This document shows positions 16,715 through 25,057 of a stretch of DNA of 64,000 nucleotides, in pieces. Where the stretch lies: IMG/VR virus record IMGVR_UViG_3300024265_000033, positions 1-64,000 of that record; one strand, 5' to 3'. A model generated the notes under the pieces. That model saw nothing but the letters and a program-made list of their open reading frames with translations. It was not told where the DNA came from and searched no databases. Position 1 is the first letter of the stretch. Each line of letters begins with the position of its first letter. Made by a program: the position numbers and the translations under genes. Source of the stretch: a virus.

Positions 16715-18022
16715 CTAGCGGTCTACGTTATCCCTTGCTCGGGCGTATTCTACTACCATTTCTTCATCGTCTTCTGGAGGAGCTGACAGACGATTTCTTT
16801 CGTTTGGTCGCATGTGCATTGATAACCACTTGAAGCCGGTACCTGCAATGACGTTTTCGAACACTTGTTCGAGTTCTGCATAGTCGCCAGTTCCATCGTC
16901 AAGTCCACCTAAAAGATTGGTAGGACCAAAAGTAGCAACAACCGCCGAACCGTCTCCGCCCCATTGAGCGAGCATGATTCTTTTGGCATCCGCATCCGCG
17001 TTGATAGCATCTGCAATCTCTTGGGCAGTAGCTGCTCCGCCATTATCATTGACCGTTACTACATAAGAGGTAGATCCCGGAAGAATAGCACTAGCCGAAG
17101 CGTTATAAGCCTTGGTCACGGCAACTGTGAATCCAGCACCACTTTGAACTTCAATTTCCACTTCATTGCCGAGTAAACCTAGCATCAGGGAAGTAAGGAT
17201 CAATTGAGCATCGCCCGCACCCTCGGTGTGAGTAGCCCTTGTTCCCGCAGTTCCTAATCGAAGACGTCTTCCGTCAATCGTCAGTTTACTAGTACCTTGA
17301 ACGAACAAATTATCTGCTTCAAAATTAGTATCGAGAGCGTTTCCTACACTGATAAACTCATTATTTACAGGTAAATCAATCTCATCAATCGCTTCTTGAT
17401 TACGCTTAATGGCGCGTTCTGCGTTCAACGTGTTGTTTTTCAAGAACGGATTGGTCAAAGCAGAGGCATCGTGAACCCCCGCGACCGCGATTGTAGCCCG
17501 GTTTAGAGTATCGTCGGCATTAATAGAAACCGCAGTTACGGTAGTAGTGGCAAGTAAGCCCTCATCACCGATAACGTCCACAGCATCTCCTACCTTGAAC
17601 AAATTCGCGTCAGCAACATCGTATTTGGTTTGGCCGCCAACGGGAGCATTGAGTTCCGTATCAAGGATGTCTTCTCTTCGGTCGAATCGTCCGGCAGCCG
17701 GATTTTCTCGGGTAAAGAGACGATCCCAAGCTTGCTGTCCGTCGTCGATCTCTTGGTTTCGAATCATTGGAGTGCCAGAAGCACTTGAGGTATCAACCGC
17801 AGAATCTAAAATTACCGCGATATCTGGAATGATTGAGTCAATCGTTCGGTTATCCGATATAGTTCCTGTGATATTCCCAGCCGCATCGACATCGATTACG
17901 TCAACCGTATCCCCTACGTTAAAATAGCGGGTTTGGTCTACCGCCTGAAACGTACTATTTTGGGGTGCCGTTGCCGTCGCCCGAAATTCCGAATGTATTC
18001 TTTTTCCTCTAGTTTGACCCAT
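16715..18022 (-). CDS. beta-rich virion protein with internal repeat-like domains
   Basis: 435 residues. Two segments look related: QTRYFNVGDTVDVIDVDAAG near residue 30 and KYDVADANLFKVGDAVDVIG near residue 135. Both are compact beta units with an N-F/L-VGD-VDVI core. A C-terminal region (MHMRPNERNRLSAPPEDDEE) is acidic. Probably a surface or appendage protein; exact role unknown. Confidence 0.55.
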   Translation of the reverse strand: MGQTRGKRIHSEFRATATAPQNSTFQAVDQTRYFNVGDTVDVIDVDAAGNITGTISDNRTIDSIIPDIAVILDSAVDTSSASGTPMIRNQEIDDGQQAWDRLFTRENPAAGRFDRREDILDTELNAPVGGQTKYDVADANLFKVGDAVDVIGDEGLLATTTVTAVSINADDTLNRATIAVAGVHDASALTNPFLKNNTLNAERAIKRNQEAIDEIDLPVNNEFISVGNALDTNFEADNLFVQGTSKLTIDGRRLRLGTAGTRATHTEGAGDAQLILTSLMLGLLGNEVEIEVQSGAGFTVAVTKAYNASASAILPGSTSYVVTVNDNGGAATAQEIADAINADADAKRIMLAQWGGDGSAVVATFGPTNLLGGLDDGTGDYAELEQVFENVIAGTGFKWLSMHMRPNERNRLSAPPEDDEEMVVEYARARDNVDR

Positions 18023-18036
18023 TATCTAATCCCCTT

Positions 18037-18522
18037 TTAGGTTCCGCCCTTTGTATTAAAAGTAATTCTCTTTGCATAGCTTATCTGTAGGCCCTCATTC
18101 TGAAATGGGGGAGCATTTAATCTATGAGCCTGACTCGCATCTAATCTCAAAACGACACCCTTATTCGTATTTGGTCCTACAGAAATTATATCATAATCTC
18201 GGTCTGAGTCTGATTGGTCCCCGTTTAGACGCGAACCGCTTAAAAACACCACTTCCGTGCCCGGGATGAACTCATTTGCAAGCGTAAACGTCAGATTTGT
18301 GCTGTTTTTTAGTCCCGTGGGGTTCTCCCCTTTGATGGGGATGCCCACTTGACTAAAATAGCTCTCTAAAGTCCTCTGGACGTTATCATTGGCACCTGCG
18401 CCTAGGCAGATAATCTCCGCATCCAAGACCCCATTTTTGTACTGGAGCTGAAACTGGACGTCCGCAGCCGTGTGAATCAGCGGGGCATGGAGGGTTATGA
18501 TATCGTCTTCACAGTTTTTCAT
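18037..18522 (-). CDS. unknown virion-block protein
   Basis: 161 residues, alpha/beta. It contains LDAEIICLGAGANDNVQRTL and a beta-rich C-terminus (ITFNTKG). It lies between two virion proteins with almost no spacing (1-14 bases). No family is recognised. Confidence 0.55.
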   Translation of the reverse strand: MKNCEDDIITLHAPLIHTAADVQFQLQYKNGVLDAEIICLGAGANDNVQRTLESYFSQVGIPIKGENPTGLKNSTNLTFTLANEFIPGTEVVFLSGSRLNGDQSDSDRDYDIISVGPNTNKGVVLRLDASQAHRLNAPPFQNEGLQISYAKRITFNTKGGT

Positions 18523-18523
18523 C

Positions 18524-19336
18524 TTACACCACAGTCAAGACATCGGTATGATTGGTTAAATCGAACGGATCGACCCCCTGATAAGTAAAAGTTCGAGTCA
18601 AAGTGACTGTACTGCCCTCATTGGTGTTCAAATTAGCTGAGGTCCAAATAATTGTGGCTACCCGGCGAACTCCGTTGATTTCAGACCATGTGTAGGCTAC
18701 GATCTTGTCGTCCATGCATTTGAGTGCATTTGTCAACTTTTCTCGGGCAGTAGTTCCTACCCTACGGATATCAATATCTTTATTTGGATAAATTTCTAAG
18801 GTTCTGCCCGTTATCCCATTACCTATTCGAACGGAATCCGCGTCATCTGCCGTAGGGGTGTAACTTTCTCGGTGGGTCATAGCCACATCAATCGTCGGGA
18901 TTGTGACTGTCTGAATGTCTATTGGGAAGGGGTTGGTCTTGCTCCAGTAATTTCCTTGTTCATCTACTCCTGCAGTACGGATGGCAATCATAGGCTCTTC
19001 TGCGTACACGGCGTTTTGCCATTGTAGGGGTGGTATGGCGGCGCGTCCTTGCTTAGGGGCTCTAATGTCAGCCCCGTCGGCAGTCAGATAAGCTGTGAGG
19101 TCTGTGCGGGCATCTATGTCGCTTGTTTTTGGCCCGACTATCATTGAAGTCAGGGAATCAATCCTTTTGACTTCCAATTTAATGGAATCTTGGGTACTCG
19201 ATCTTAGGTTAACTGTTTGTTTTACTTTGAAATCTAACGTGGAGGTTAGAGTTACTTGGCCGTATTGGCCGCCATCCGCTGTGAATGGACGTGGTGATAT
19301 TGCGAGCCATAAACGCTCAGTAATGAGTTTACTCAT
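18524..19336 (-). CDS. beta-rich virion protein
   Basis: 270 residues, dominated by beta strands (YGQVTLTSTLDFKVKQTVNL at the start; VTLTRTFTYQGVDPFDLTNH at the end). It is the first gene of the appendage block (19.3-14.7 kb). Related in composition to the 392- and 435-residue proteins downstream. A baseplate or decoration role is inferred from context. Confidence 0.55.
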   Translation of the reverse strand: MSKLITERLWLAISPRPFTADGGQYGQVTLTSTLDFKVKQTVNLRSSTQDSIKLEVKRIDSLTSMIVGPKTSDIDARTDLTAYLTADGADIRAPKQGRAAIPPLQWQNAVYAEEPMIAIRTAGVDEQGNYWSKTNPFPIDIQTVTIPTIDVAMTHRESYTPTADDADSVRIGNGITGRTLEIYPNKDIDIRRVGTTAREKLTNALKCMDDKIVAYTWSEINGVRRVATIIWTSANLNTNEGSTVTLTRTFTYQGVDPFDLTNHTDVLTVV

Positions 19337-19381
19337 TAGTTCCTTTTCCTTTTCCCAAAATAAATCTAACCCGTGCTAGAT

Positions 19382-19624
19382 TTAGTCTTCTTTTTTGTCC
19401 TTTTTCAAAGACTTTTTTGCTTCTTCGAGCTTTTCAATTTCCGCTTTTAGCTCTTTCCGTTCTTCCCGCATTCGCTTCAAATCGCCCTGATCCCACAGAG
19501 CAGCTTCCATTCTATTCGCCATGGTTTGGGCTTCTTCGACCAAACCGTCTAAATATGAGTAATTACGGGTTTTTCCCGCTTTTCTCATTTCTTCGAGTAC
19601 GTCGCAAAGCGTTCTATTTGGCAT
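19382..19624 (-). CDS. small coiled-coil protein
   Basis: 80 residues from the ATG at 19624, with AGGGG 9-10 bases upstream; a longer frame from 19657 has a poorer ribosome site. The N-terminal half (MPNRTLCDVLEEMRKAGKTR, then SYLDGLVEEAQTMANRMEAA) is a compact helical unit I associate with small conserved phage/bacterial proteins. The C-terminal half is a K/E coiled coil. Function unknown. Confidence 0.55.
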   Translation of the reverse strand: MPNRTLCDVLEEMRKAGKTRNYSYLDGLVEEAQTMANRMEAALWDQGDLKRMREERKELKAEIEKLEEAKKSLKKDKKED

Positions 19625-19661
19625 TTCTCTCATCCCCTGATAGCGGCGAAACCGCATAAAC

Positions 19662-19964
19662 TTACAACGCTTCTGCTCTTAATACCGCTATAGAAGTTCT
19701 CACAAATCTACCAGTAACAGCAATCATGTGTGTTCCGGGAGATAATTCGATTGCATTCTTAGTCGTGACTGAAACAGCTCCTATCGTACTCGTTTTTCCA
19801 AAAGCCAAGTAAGTAAGGGCAGTGACCCTCACTCGAATAACGCTAATTTGCTCACCTACATCTACGGCAGCCGAAGCAAGATCCAATGCTAAAAGACGTT
19901 TCGGAGTTTGTACCATCCCCGTGCTGACTTTGTCAATATTTCCGTTTAATTTTTCGCTGGCCAT
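19662..19964 (-). CDS. small beta-rich protein
   Basis: 100 residues of beta strands (ISVIRVRVTALTYLAFGKTS; GTHMIAVTGRFVRTSIAVLR). It resembles the 126-residue protein at 40982 in style: short strands with A/V/T and no cysteines. Likely a virion decoration or baseplate element, by composition only. Confidence 0.5.
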   Translation of the reverse strand: MASEKLNGNIDKVSTGMVQTPKRLLALDLASAAVDVGEQISVIRVRVTALTYLAFGKTSTIGAVSVTTKNAIELSPGTHMIAVTGRFVRTSIAVLRAEAL

Positions 19965-19967
19965 TCT

Positions 19968-20258
19968 TTAATCCCCTATTTGGTCTTTCAGTTTACTATT
20001 AAAGTTTCTAATTTCTTTATGTACTTCTTTCAAAAGCAACTTATTATATTCCCTAAATCTTTTTTCGCGGCTATTTATGAAAACTCTTTCGAGATCCCTA
20101 CAATTCTGTTTTTCGTCCGAGAATTGCAACATAGCTTTGGGCTCATCCCTTCGAGCATCAATAACTATCCTGCATCCGACCCACTTAATGCCTTCCAGCA
20201 TCAAATAAGCTCCTAGATCCAGATTGTGAGTCTCGAAGATTTTCTTTTCAAAATCCAC
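19968..20258 (-). CDS. unknown small protein
   Basis: 96 residues, helical and charged. It begins MDFEKKIFETHNLDLGAYLM and has an R-rich second half (RVFINSREKRFREYNKLLL). It lies 2 bases from the lysine-rich zinc-knuckle gene. No family recognised. Confidence 0.5.
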   Translation of the reverse strand: MDFEKKIFETHNLDLGAYLMLEGIKWVGCRIVIDARRDEPKAMLQFSDEKQNCRDLERVFINSREKRFREYNKLLLKEVHKEIRNFNSKLKDQIGD

Positions 20259-20260
20259 GA

Positions 20261-20590
20261 TTACTCCTTGGCTTTAGCTTCCTCAGCTTTTTTAGCCTTT
20301 TTCTCAGCTCGTTTCTGCGCAGCATCTTCTTTTTTCTTCTTTTTATCCCGCTCAGCTTTTTTCTTCTTCGCTTCTGCTAGGGCTTCTGCGTGAGTCTTCT
20401 CTTTTGGAGCTTCCTCTTTAGGCTTCTCCTCGGATTTGGCCTCTTCAGCCTTCATTTCCGCAGGTTCTTCCTTTTTTCGCTCTTTGCCCATCTCTTCACA
20501 AGAATCGCACAACCAACTTTTCATGTCACCCGGTTTGAGATTTTGGAATTTCATCTTCCTCTCACAACCGTCACACTTCATTTCTAACAT
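20261..20590 (-). CDS. zinc-knuckle protein with lysine/glutamate-rich tail
   Basis: 109 residues. Residues 4-35 hold two Cys pairs (CDGCERKMKF and WLCDSCEEMG) forming a probable zinc ribbon. The remainder is nearly all K, E and A, an extended charged helix. GAGGAG precedes the ATG and a TATAAT box lies at 20634-20639. It could bind nucleic acid, or the tail may be a flexible linker. Function unknown. Confidence 0.55.
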   Translation of the reverse strand: MLEMKCDGCERKMKFQNLKPGDMKSWLCDSCEEMGKERKKEEPAEMKAEEAKSEEKPKEEAPKEKTHAEALAEAKKKKAERDKKKKKEDAAQKRAEKKAKKAEEAKAKE

Positions 20591-20629
20591 ATCGTTTTCT
20601 CCTCTAAATCTAGTTCGTATTGAACTTAG

Positions 20630-20645
20630 ATATATTATAGCATTT
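20630..20645 (-). promoter_or_regulatory. late-type promoter with extended -10
   Basis: The minus strand reads AAATGCTATAATATATC with the hexamer at 20634-20639, in a 111 bp gene-free gap upstream of 20590. The extended TGn is present. No TTGACA is seen at the usual distance. Confidence 0.5.
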
Positions 20646-20701
20646 GGGGAGATATACCTTTTGGAAGGCTATTGGAGGATATTAGTGAATACTAGCAGAT
20701 A

Positions 20702-21157
20702 TTACTTCAGTTTTCTCTTCGTCCATAGAATGGGAGTGACTTCTTCGTCACATTCGGGGCACTGGTATCGGCCCTTGGAATTCTTCTCAGAACGCATATG
20801 GGTACATGATTTGACCTCTATGCCGTCCTTTTTAAGGTTTATGAGGTAGGGCATGAGGCCTTCTCCCCGCATATAGTCGTGAGTGGCCTGTACGAAGCAG
20901 TAGGCACGCGCTAGATCGCCGTTATAGCGAAATTGCTCGCCTCCTAAGCCGGATCGGGGATCGAGATCAACCATTATTTGAACTGCTCGGGATTGGATGG
21001 CATTTACAGCATATTTATCCCAATACCGGATTTCTTCCATTAATCCCAATTCATTTTCCATGAAATTAGACAATAGGCGGATCTTGGAACTTTGCTCCAT
21101 ATCCTCCATATCATTAAGCAATGTGGCTAATTTTGTTTTAAGATTATGTTTTGACAC
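20702..21157 (-). CDS. unknown protein with C-terminal zinc ribbon
   Basis: 151 residues. The N-terminal two-thirds are helical (LKTKLATLLNDMEDMEQSSK). The C-terminus has a C-x3-H...C-x2-C pattern (CTHMRSEK, then YQCPECDEEV), a probable zinc site. ATG overlaps the upstream stop at 21157. Function unknown. Confidence 0.55.
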   Translation of the reverse strand: MSKHNLKTKLATLLNDMEDMEQSSKIRLLSNFMENELGLMEEIRYWDKYAVNAIQSRAVQIMVDLDPRSGLGGEQFRYNGDLARAYCFVQATHDYMRGEGLMPYLINLKKDGIEVKSCTHMRSEKNSKGRYQCPECDEEVTPILWTKRKLK

Positions 21158-21555
21158 TACTTCACTTCCTCGTCTTCTATTATAAACGATTCCAGCAATT
21201 TAGGCAAGGCGTGGCCATCTCCTTGCACAGCCACAATGAAGTTGAGGGATACGAAGTCTCGAATTCTTCGGTAAGACTTTTGCACGAAATCTACGGTTAG
21301 GTTCTGACTCGTTGTGTCGGCTCCTACCAGATAATAGTCATAAATACTGTGGTCTAGGACTTTGTAAAACCCGACCATAGTCATGAGCTTTATGTGGCCG
21401 CGCTTGAAGGGCTCTCTAGTGACGAAAAGCACATTTATGGGGTACCCTTCGGGGGACTTCGCGCCTACGACCTCTCCGAGCACACAAGGGGTTGTGGAGC
21501 CTTTCGTGCCGTATGTTAGATTGGGGGCTGCTAACATCCGTATGAGGGCTCTCAT
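21157..21555 (-). CDS. unknown protein
   Basis: 132 residues, alpha/beta with a glycine-rich early region (TYGTKGSTTPCVLGEVVGAK). It is embedded in an overlapping run with the uracil-DNA glycosylase gene. No motif is recognised. Confidence 0.5.
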   Translation of the reverse strand: MRALIRMLAAPNLTYGTKGSTTPCVLGEVVGAKSPEGYPINVLFVTREPFKRGHIKLMTMVGFYKVLDHSIYDYYLVGADTTSQNLTVDFVQKSYRRIRDFVSLNFIVAVQGDGHALPKLLESFIIEDEEVK

Positions 21556-21809
21556 GCGGACATCTTACTTTCTATATCCCACTGAGACTGATATTCAGAG
21601 AAGATAAAAGTGCCGTTTATTCCAAAATCTGCATAATTATGTCCATCGATCTCCATACTTATAATAGCCCTTTCCACTTCATTCAGAGAGATCTTCAACT
21701 GCTTCGCTTTAGAACACAGGCTTCGTAAATTACTACAATGATAGTGTTTTTTCTCCAGGGGGTCTGTTATGACATATGTCAAAAAGTTCAACCAAATTAT
21801 TTTAACCAT
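21552..21809 (-). CDS. small unknown protein
   Basis: 85 residues. I prefer the ATG at 21809, which has GGGAG 8 bases upstream, over the GTG at 21815 that overlaps the previous stop. Content: MVKIIWLNFLTYVITDPLEK, then a helical Cys-containing middle and a short beta end. No family. Confidence 0.5.
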   Translation of the reverse strand: MVKIIWLNFLTYVITDPLEKKHYHCSNLRSLCSKAKQLKISLNEVERAIISMEIDGHNYADFGINGTFIFSEYQSQWDIESKMSA

Positions 21810-21811
21810 AA

Positions 21812-22468
21812 TCACGTCTCCCAGTTTATCGGGTTCATTCCCGAAGACTTCAAATGCATGTTTATTTTAGAGAAATGTCCGCATTTGAAAAAACCTCTAG
21901 ATGCAGACAGGGGGGATGGGTGCGCAGCCGTCAAAACTATGTGACGTTTTCCATCTATTAGCTTTTGCTTTTTTTTGGCCCAATTACCCCAAAGTACGAA
22001 TATAATTGAATTTTTTTGGTCACTAACCGCTTTTATTACCTTATCTGTGAAAATTTCCCATCCTACGCCCCCGTGCGACCCCGGTCGGCCCGCTTCTACC
22101 GTGAGACATGTGTTGAGTAGGAGAACGCCTTGTTCGGCCCACGGAGTGAGATCTCCGGACGTACAGAGGATGCCTGTGTCATTTTGGAGTTCTTTGAAAA
22201 TATTTCGCAAAGAGGACGGAAGGGGTGTGTCCGGATTGACAGAAAAACAAAGCCCATTCGCTTGCGCTTCTCCGTGGTAGGGGTCTTGACCGATAATGAC
22301 CACTTTTACTCTATCTAGGGGTGTTAGCTCTAAAGCCGTAAATATCAAATCAATATCGGGACAAATAGTAAAATCTTGACCCCGTTCTTCTAAATACCCC
22401 ATGATTTTTTGCATATAGCGTTTCCCAAACTCGCATTTCATAAAGTATTCCCATGATTTAGCCTGCAT
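21812..22468 (-). CDS. ung: uracil-DNA glycosylase, family 1
   Basis: 218 residues, normal length for Ung. The water-activating motif GQDPYH lies near residue 68 and the minor-groove loop motif HPSPLSASRGF near residue 192. The SLRNIFKEL segment and the GVLLLNTCLTVE strand are also typical. It excises uracil from DNA in base-excision repair. Phage copies may repair uracil in newly made DNA or act against uracil-containing competitors. The ribosome site GGGG lies 4 bases upstream. The start overlaps the response-regulator gene by 11 bases. Confidence 0.95.
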   Translation of the reverse strand: MQAKSWEYFMKCEFGKRYMQKIMGYLEERGQDFTICPDIDLIFTALELTPLDRVKVVIIGQDPYHGEAQANGLCFSVNPDTPLPSSLRNIFKELQNDTGILCTSGDLTPWAEQGVLLLNTCLTVEAGRPGSHGGVGWEIFTDKVIKAVSDQKNSIIFVLWGNWAKKKQKLIDGKRHIVLTAAHPSPLSASRGFFKCGHFSKINMHLKSSGMNPINWET

Positions 22469-23297
22469 TTTGCCCCTTTCTCCAGCGTGCCATAATCTCT
22501 TTTAGATCCAAATCTTGATTAAATAGCTTTGCTTTTGATTTGATTTCCTCCCATTTTTCCTTTCGCTTAGTCTCATTATCCGCCAAAAACATCTCATCAA
22601 TCATGCCGTCTAATCGGTCTTGGATTTTCCGGTGTATGATTTTTTCGAATGGCATTTTTTGGCCAGAATAGTCTTTTAAGATATTTTCGGAAGGAACCCC
22701 GAATTTCGAATCAATCTCCCTTTTCATTTTTCTGATTATGGCCGGATCATAATTCACAATATCGTCAGATTTTTCAATAATCCCGGAAGAACCTTTTTGA
22801 AACACCGGTACTGAAGTAGGGGTATCAAAGCCTCCTGAAAAAATAATCGACTTGGTATCTGCGTAATTTCTCTTCAAGAACTCAACCAACTTCAGACCAT
22901 TAGGCCCGGGCATGGAATAATCAATTACAGCCAAATCCACAATGGTTTCAGTCATGTCAAGCCGTCGTAGTTGCGCCATAGCCTCTTTTACCGAACCGGA
23001 CTCAAAAACTTGATATCCTTTGGTTTCAAAAGAAAATCTGAGAACCTCCCGTAAAGCCGCATCATCGTCTACAATCAAAACCGTTTTTTTCCGCTTTTCT
23101 CGTAATTGCTTGAAATGGACCTTACCACTTTCTAGATCTTCAATTATTTCGATGGCATTGTTTATGTTGAAGCCCCGTTTTGTTAGCCACTCGGTCATGG
23201 CTGGGGATTCCGTCCAATTTCTGATTAGGGGTATAATCTCGGAAGTTTCTATCCCGACTTCCTGAAATTTCCCCAGTTCTAGATATACCCTTAACAT
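22458..23297 (-). CDS. response-regulator-like protein with receiver domain
   Basis: 279 residues. An unfamiliar N-terminal 70 residues precede a complete receiver domain: acidic pair in VLIVDDDAALREVL (about D78, D79), phosphoacceptor Asp in VIDYSMPGPNG (about D126), Ser in IIFSGGF (about S154) and Lys in IIEKSDD (about K176). The C-terminal 90 residues are helical with no recognised DNA-binding fold. It should accept phosphate from a histidine kinase, of host or other origin. A sigma70-like promoter stands at 23331-23359. The HisKA-like mini-protein at 58007 may be a partner. Confidence 0.85.
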   Translation of the reverse strand: MLRVYLELGKFQEVGIETSEIIPLIRNWTESPAMTEWLTKRGFNINNAIEIIEDLESGKVHFKQLREKRKKTVLIVDDDAALREVLRFSFETKGYQVFESGSVKEAMAQLRRLDMTETIVDLAVIDYSMPGPNGLKLVEFLKRNYADTKSIIFSGGFDTPTSVPVFQKGSSGIIEKSDDIVNYDPAIIRKMKREIDSKFGVPSENILKDYSGQKMPFEKIIHRKIQDRLDGMIDEMFLADNETKRKEKWEEIKSKAKLFNQDLDLKEIMARWRKGQNAG

Positions 23298-23330
23298 AAT
23301 ATTTCTCCTCCTGCCGACGTTCTACTTTTA

Positions 23331-23359
23331 ATCCTACGATAAATAACGGTTTTTGTCAA
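23331..23359 (-). promoter_or_regulatory. sigma70-like promoter
   Basis: Minus strand: TTGACA at 23354-23359, 17 bp spacer, TAGGAT at 23331-23336. It lies about 34 bases upstream of the response-regulator start, in a gene-free gap. Confidence 0.6.
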
Positions 23360-23363
23360 CTAT

Positions 23364-23585
23364 TTAATTCATTTGGTCCGAGGTGCGGTTACATTTGACA
23401 CAGTACAATCTCGTTACTCCTGTGTGCTCGCCCCTAGGTCCCAATATAACTTTCTCTCCCCACTTATGAACTTCTGGGGGAATTTTGTTGTAACATGCCG
23501 TATTGTCTTGGGAATTTTTCCCAAAAACAGCGTTCATGGTAACAGCCGCGAGCACTCCGAATAATAATACGATTATAACTTCCAT
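23364..23585 (-). CDS. small membrane-anchored Cys protein
   Basis: 73 residues from the ATG at 23585, which has GGAGA 5 bases upstream; a longer frame to 23639 overlaps the upstream gene. An N-terminal membrane helix (EVIIVLLFGVLAAVTMNAVF) is followed by a soluble part ending in a YCVKCNRTS zinc-like pair. Function unknown. Confidence 0.55.
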   Translation of the reverse strand: MEVIIVLLFGVLAAVTMNAVFGKNSQDNTACYNKIPPEVHKWGEKVILGPRGEHTGVTRLYCVKCNRTSDQMN

Positions 23586-23586
23586 A

Positions 23587-24333
23587 TTATTCTCCTGCGA
23601 ATTCTGCGTGAATACCTTCCTTCTCAAACCACTCTTCAATGAATTGAGTTACGAAATCATGATCCACATCAAATCGAATCCGGATGTCGTCCGTGCATTT
23701 TTGCTTGATAAGGCTCAATAGATCCTCATCTCTAGGTAGTCCGTTGAAAGAATTGTAGCAAGCGTGCATTCGTTCTGTGGCTATATAGAGATTGAAAGTA
23801 GGTTTCTCCGGATCTCTATTCAAAGATATAGGTTTCTCCGGATCTCTATTCAAAGATATAAGTTTAGTTTCTCCCGTTTCCGGATCTGTGCCGAAAAGTT
23901 GAACATTCTTTACAATCACTCCTTTTCGAGGCGGGGTTCCTGCAGGAGGCTCTTCTAAAATAACTTCATTGTCGTGATCTGCAGCATCTAATTGAGCGTT
24001 AAGCCCCAGAAAGTCGATCCCGGCGGGATCTATGCTTTCTCCGGGAGAATCGAGAGGCACTTTGCCTACAATAGTGTAGAAGTCTGATCCATATCCATCG
24101 GATACTTGGACTCTATCTCCGGGTTTGAAATTATGCGCCGAATGCCCTAGCATTTTCTGGAGTTCTTCAAACTCAATCATGAGATCGCTATTTTCGTCCA
24201 CTTCAACCTTACATTCCCGGCACCAAAAATAGTAGTCTGATTCTTCGATAGGACCGTAGGCCTTAGCGTGGGCTCTCACCACGTTTTCGTTCTCCAGACA
24301 TTTTGGACACTTTGGCATTTTTTCGTTTTCCAT
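23587..24333 (-). CDS. zinc-ribbon protein with a duplicated 10-residue repeat
   Basis: 248 residues. The N-terminus has two Cys pairs (CPKCLENENVV and FWCRECKVEV), a typical zinc ribbon. Residues about 75-95 resemble a small beta barrel (FKPGDRVQVSDGYGSDFYTI). A perfect tandem repeat of ISLNRDPEKP occurs mid-protein, from a 30 bp DNA duplication. The C-terminus (VTQFIEEWFEKEGIHAEFAG) is acidic. Possibly a nucleic-acid-interacting protein. Confidence 0.6.
   Translation of the reverse strand: MENEKMPKCPKCLENENVVRAHAKAYGPIEESDYYFWCRECKVEVDENSDLMIEFEELQKMLGHSAHNFKPGDRVQVSDGYGSDFYTIVGKVPLDSPGESIDPAGIDFLGLNAQLDAADHDNEVILEEPPAGTPPRKGVIVKNVQLFGTDPETGETKLISLNRDPEKPISLNRDPEKPTFNLYIATERMHACYNSFNGLPRDEDLLSLIKQKCTDDIRIRFDVDHDFVTQFIEEWFEKEGIHAEFAGE
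23801..23860. repeat. 30 bp perfect tandem duplication within a gene
   Basis: Two identical 30-base units (23801-23830 and 23831-23860) lie in frame inside the zinc-ribbon gene. They are identical at DNA level including synonymous positions, which points to a recent duplication. Confidence 0.9.
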
Positions 24334-24424
24334 CGAGAAATCTCCTTACTAAATATGTCCCGCCGACTATCAATCCGCCGGGTATAAAAATTAAACCTAA
24401 GCCAATAATCAATACCTTAATCAT
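24263..24424 (-). CDS. putative small membrane protein overlapping the next gene
   Basis: 53 residues. An N-terminal hydrophobic helix (LIIGLGLIFIPGGLIVGGTY) is followed by a very basic tail (RRFLDGKRKNAKVSKMSGER). Its 3' half overlaps the start of the zinc-ribbon gene (24333) in another frame and covers that gene's ribosome site. The ribosome site for this ORF is weak. Could be real or a shadow. Confidence 0.35.
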   Translation of the reverse strand: MIKVLIIGLGLIFIPGGLIVGGTYLVRRFLDGKRKNAKVSKMSGERKRGESPR

Positions 24425-24444
24425 ACCATCTCACACCCTTGGTT

Positions 24445-24486
24445 AAAAAATGGCCCCGTCCACCGAAAGGTGAGTGAACGGGGCCT
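24445..24486 (-). terminator. rho-independent terminator
   Basis: On the minus strand an 8-bp GC-rich stem (GGCCCCGT/ACGGGGCC, 24478-24485 with 24452-24459) with an inner 4-bp hairpin is followed by ATTTTTT (24445-24451). It stands directly after the stop of the winged-helix gene at 24497. Confidence 0.85.
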
Positions 24487-24496
24487 ACCGCATTTA

Positions 24497-24889
24497 CTAA
24501 GCGGTGTCTCCCCCGTGATTATCATTTACCGGAGGCGTAACAGGCGTTCCATACGGAATCGTAGAAACGGGAGTTCCGACAAGGGCCTGTGTGACCAATG
24601 CCTGAACTTTCGCGCTGTTTGTCTCCAGATCAGATACCGTCGAGGTAACTCCTAGAACAGTGATTACTTGGTTGAAATTTGGAGCAAAAGACTCGGGGTT
24701 TAGCGATACTCCGCCCCCGGGACCTTTTTTGACTGTGATTAAACTAGCAGCTCGTAAATCTCTTACGATTTGCTGAAGAAAATCCTCAGTCGTCCCCAAA
24801 TATGTGGCAAGTACAGCCACAGTCAATGGTTCAGTTCCTAGGAAATGGAATAAGTCCAATCCCAGTTTTTGCTTTTTACTCAGTTTCAT
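24497..24889 (-). CDS. Rrf2-like winged-helix regulator
   Basis: 130 residues. Residues 1-60 form a winged helix of Rrf2 type: LTVAVLATYLGTTEDFLQQI as helix-turn-helix and KKGPGGGVSLNP as the Gly-rich wing. No Fe-S cysteines are present. The C-terminal half is a helix rich in T, V and A followed by a proline-rich end. It has its own promoter (24955-24983) and terminator (24445-24486), a monocistronic unit expected for a regulator. Targets are unknown. Confidence 0.7.
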   Translation of the reverse strand: MKLSKKQKLGLDLFHFLGTEPLTVAVLATYLGTTEDFLQQIVRDLRAASLITVKKGPGGGVSLNPESFAPNFNQVITVLGVTSTVSDLETNSAKVQALVTQALVGTPVSTIPYGTPVTPPVNDNHGGDTA

Positions 24890-24954
24890 AGCATTTCTCC
24901 TCCATTAATGGTGTTAAATCAACCCATTGTGGGCAGATTCATAGCTATGGTCTA

Positions 24955-24983
24955 AATATAGCAAAAAGAGGGCCAGAAGTCAA
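24955..24983 (-). promoter_or_regulatory. sigma70-like promoter with extended -10
   Basis: Minus strand: TTGACT at 24978-24983, 17 bp spacer ending in TGC, TATATT at 24955-24960. It drives the winged-helix regulator gene. Confidence 0.65.
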
Positions 24984-25035
24984 GTATATAATAGGGAATT
25001 TAGGTAGGGTTATAAAGGTATGAAACTACTCAATT

Positions 25036-25057
25036 ATTACATATTACAATATGTAAT
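25036..25057. repeat. 22 bp perfect inverted repeat
   Basis: ATTACATATT-AC-AATATGTAAT is a perfect 10-bp inverted repeat with a 2-base centre. It abuts the terminator after the capsid gene and lies 50 bp upstream of the regulator's -35. It could be an operator or a second hairpin. Confidence 0.6.
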
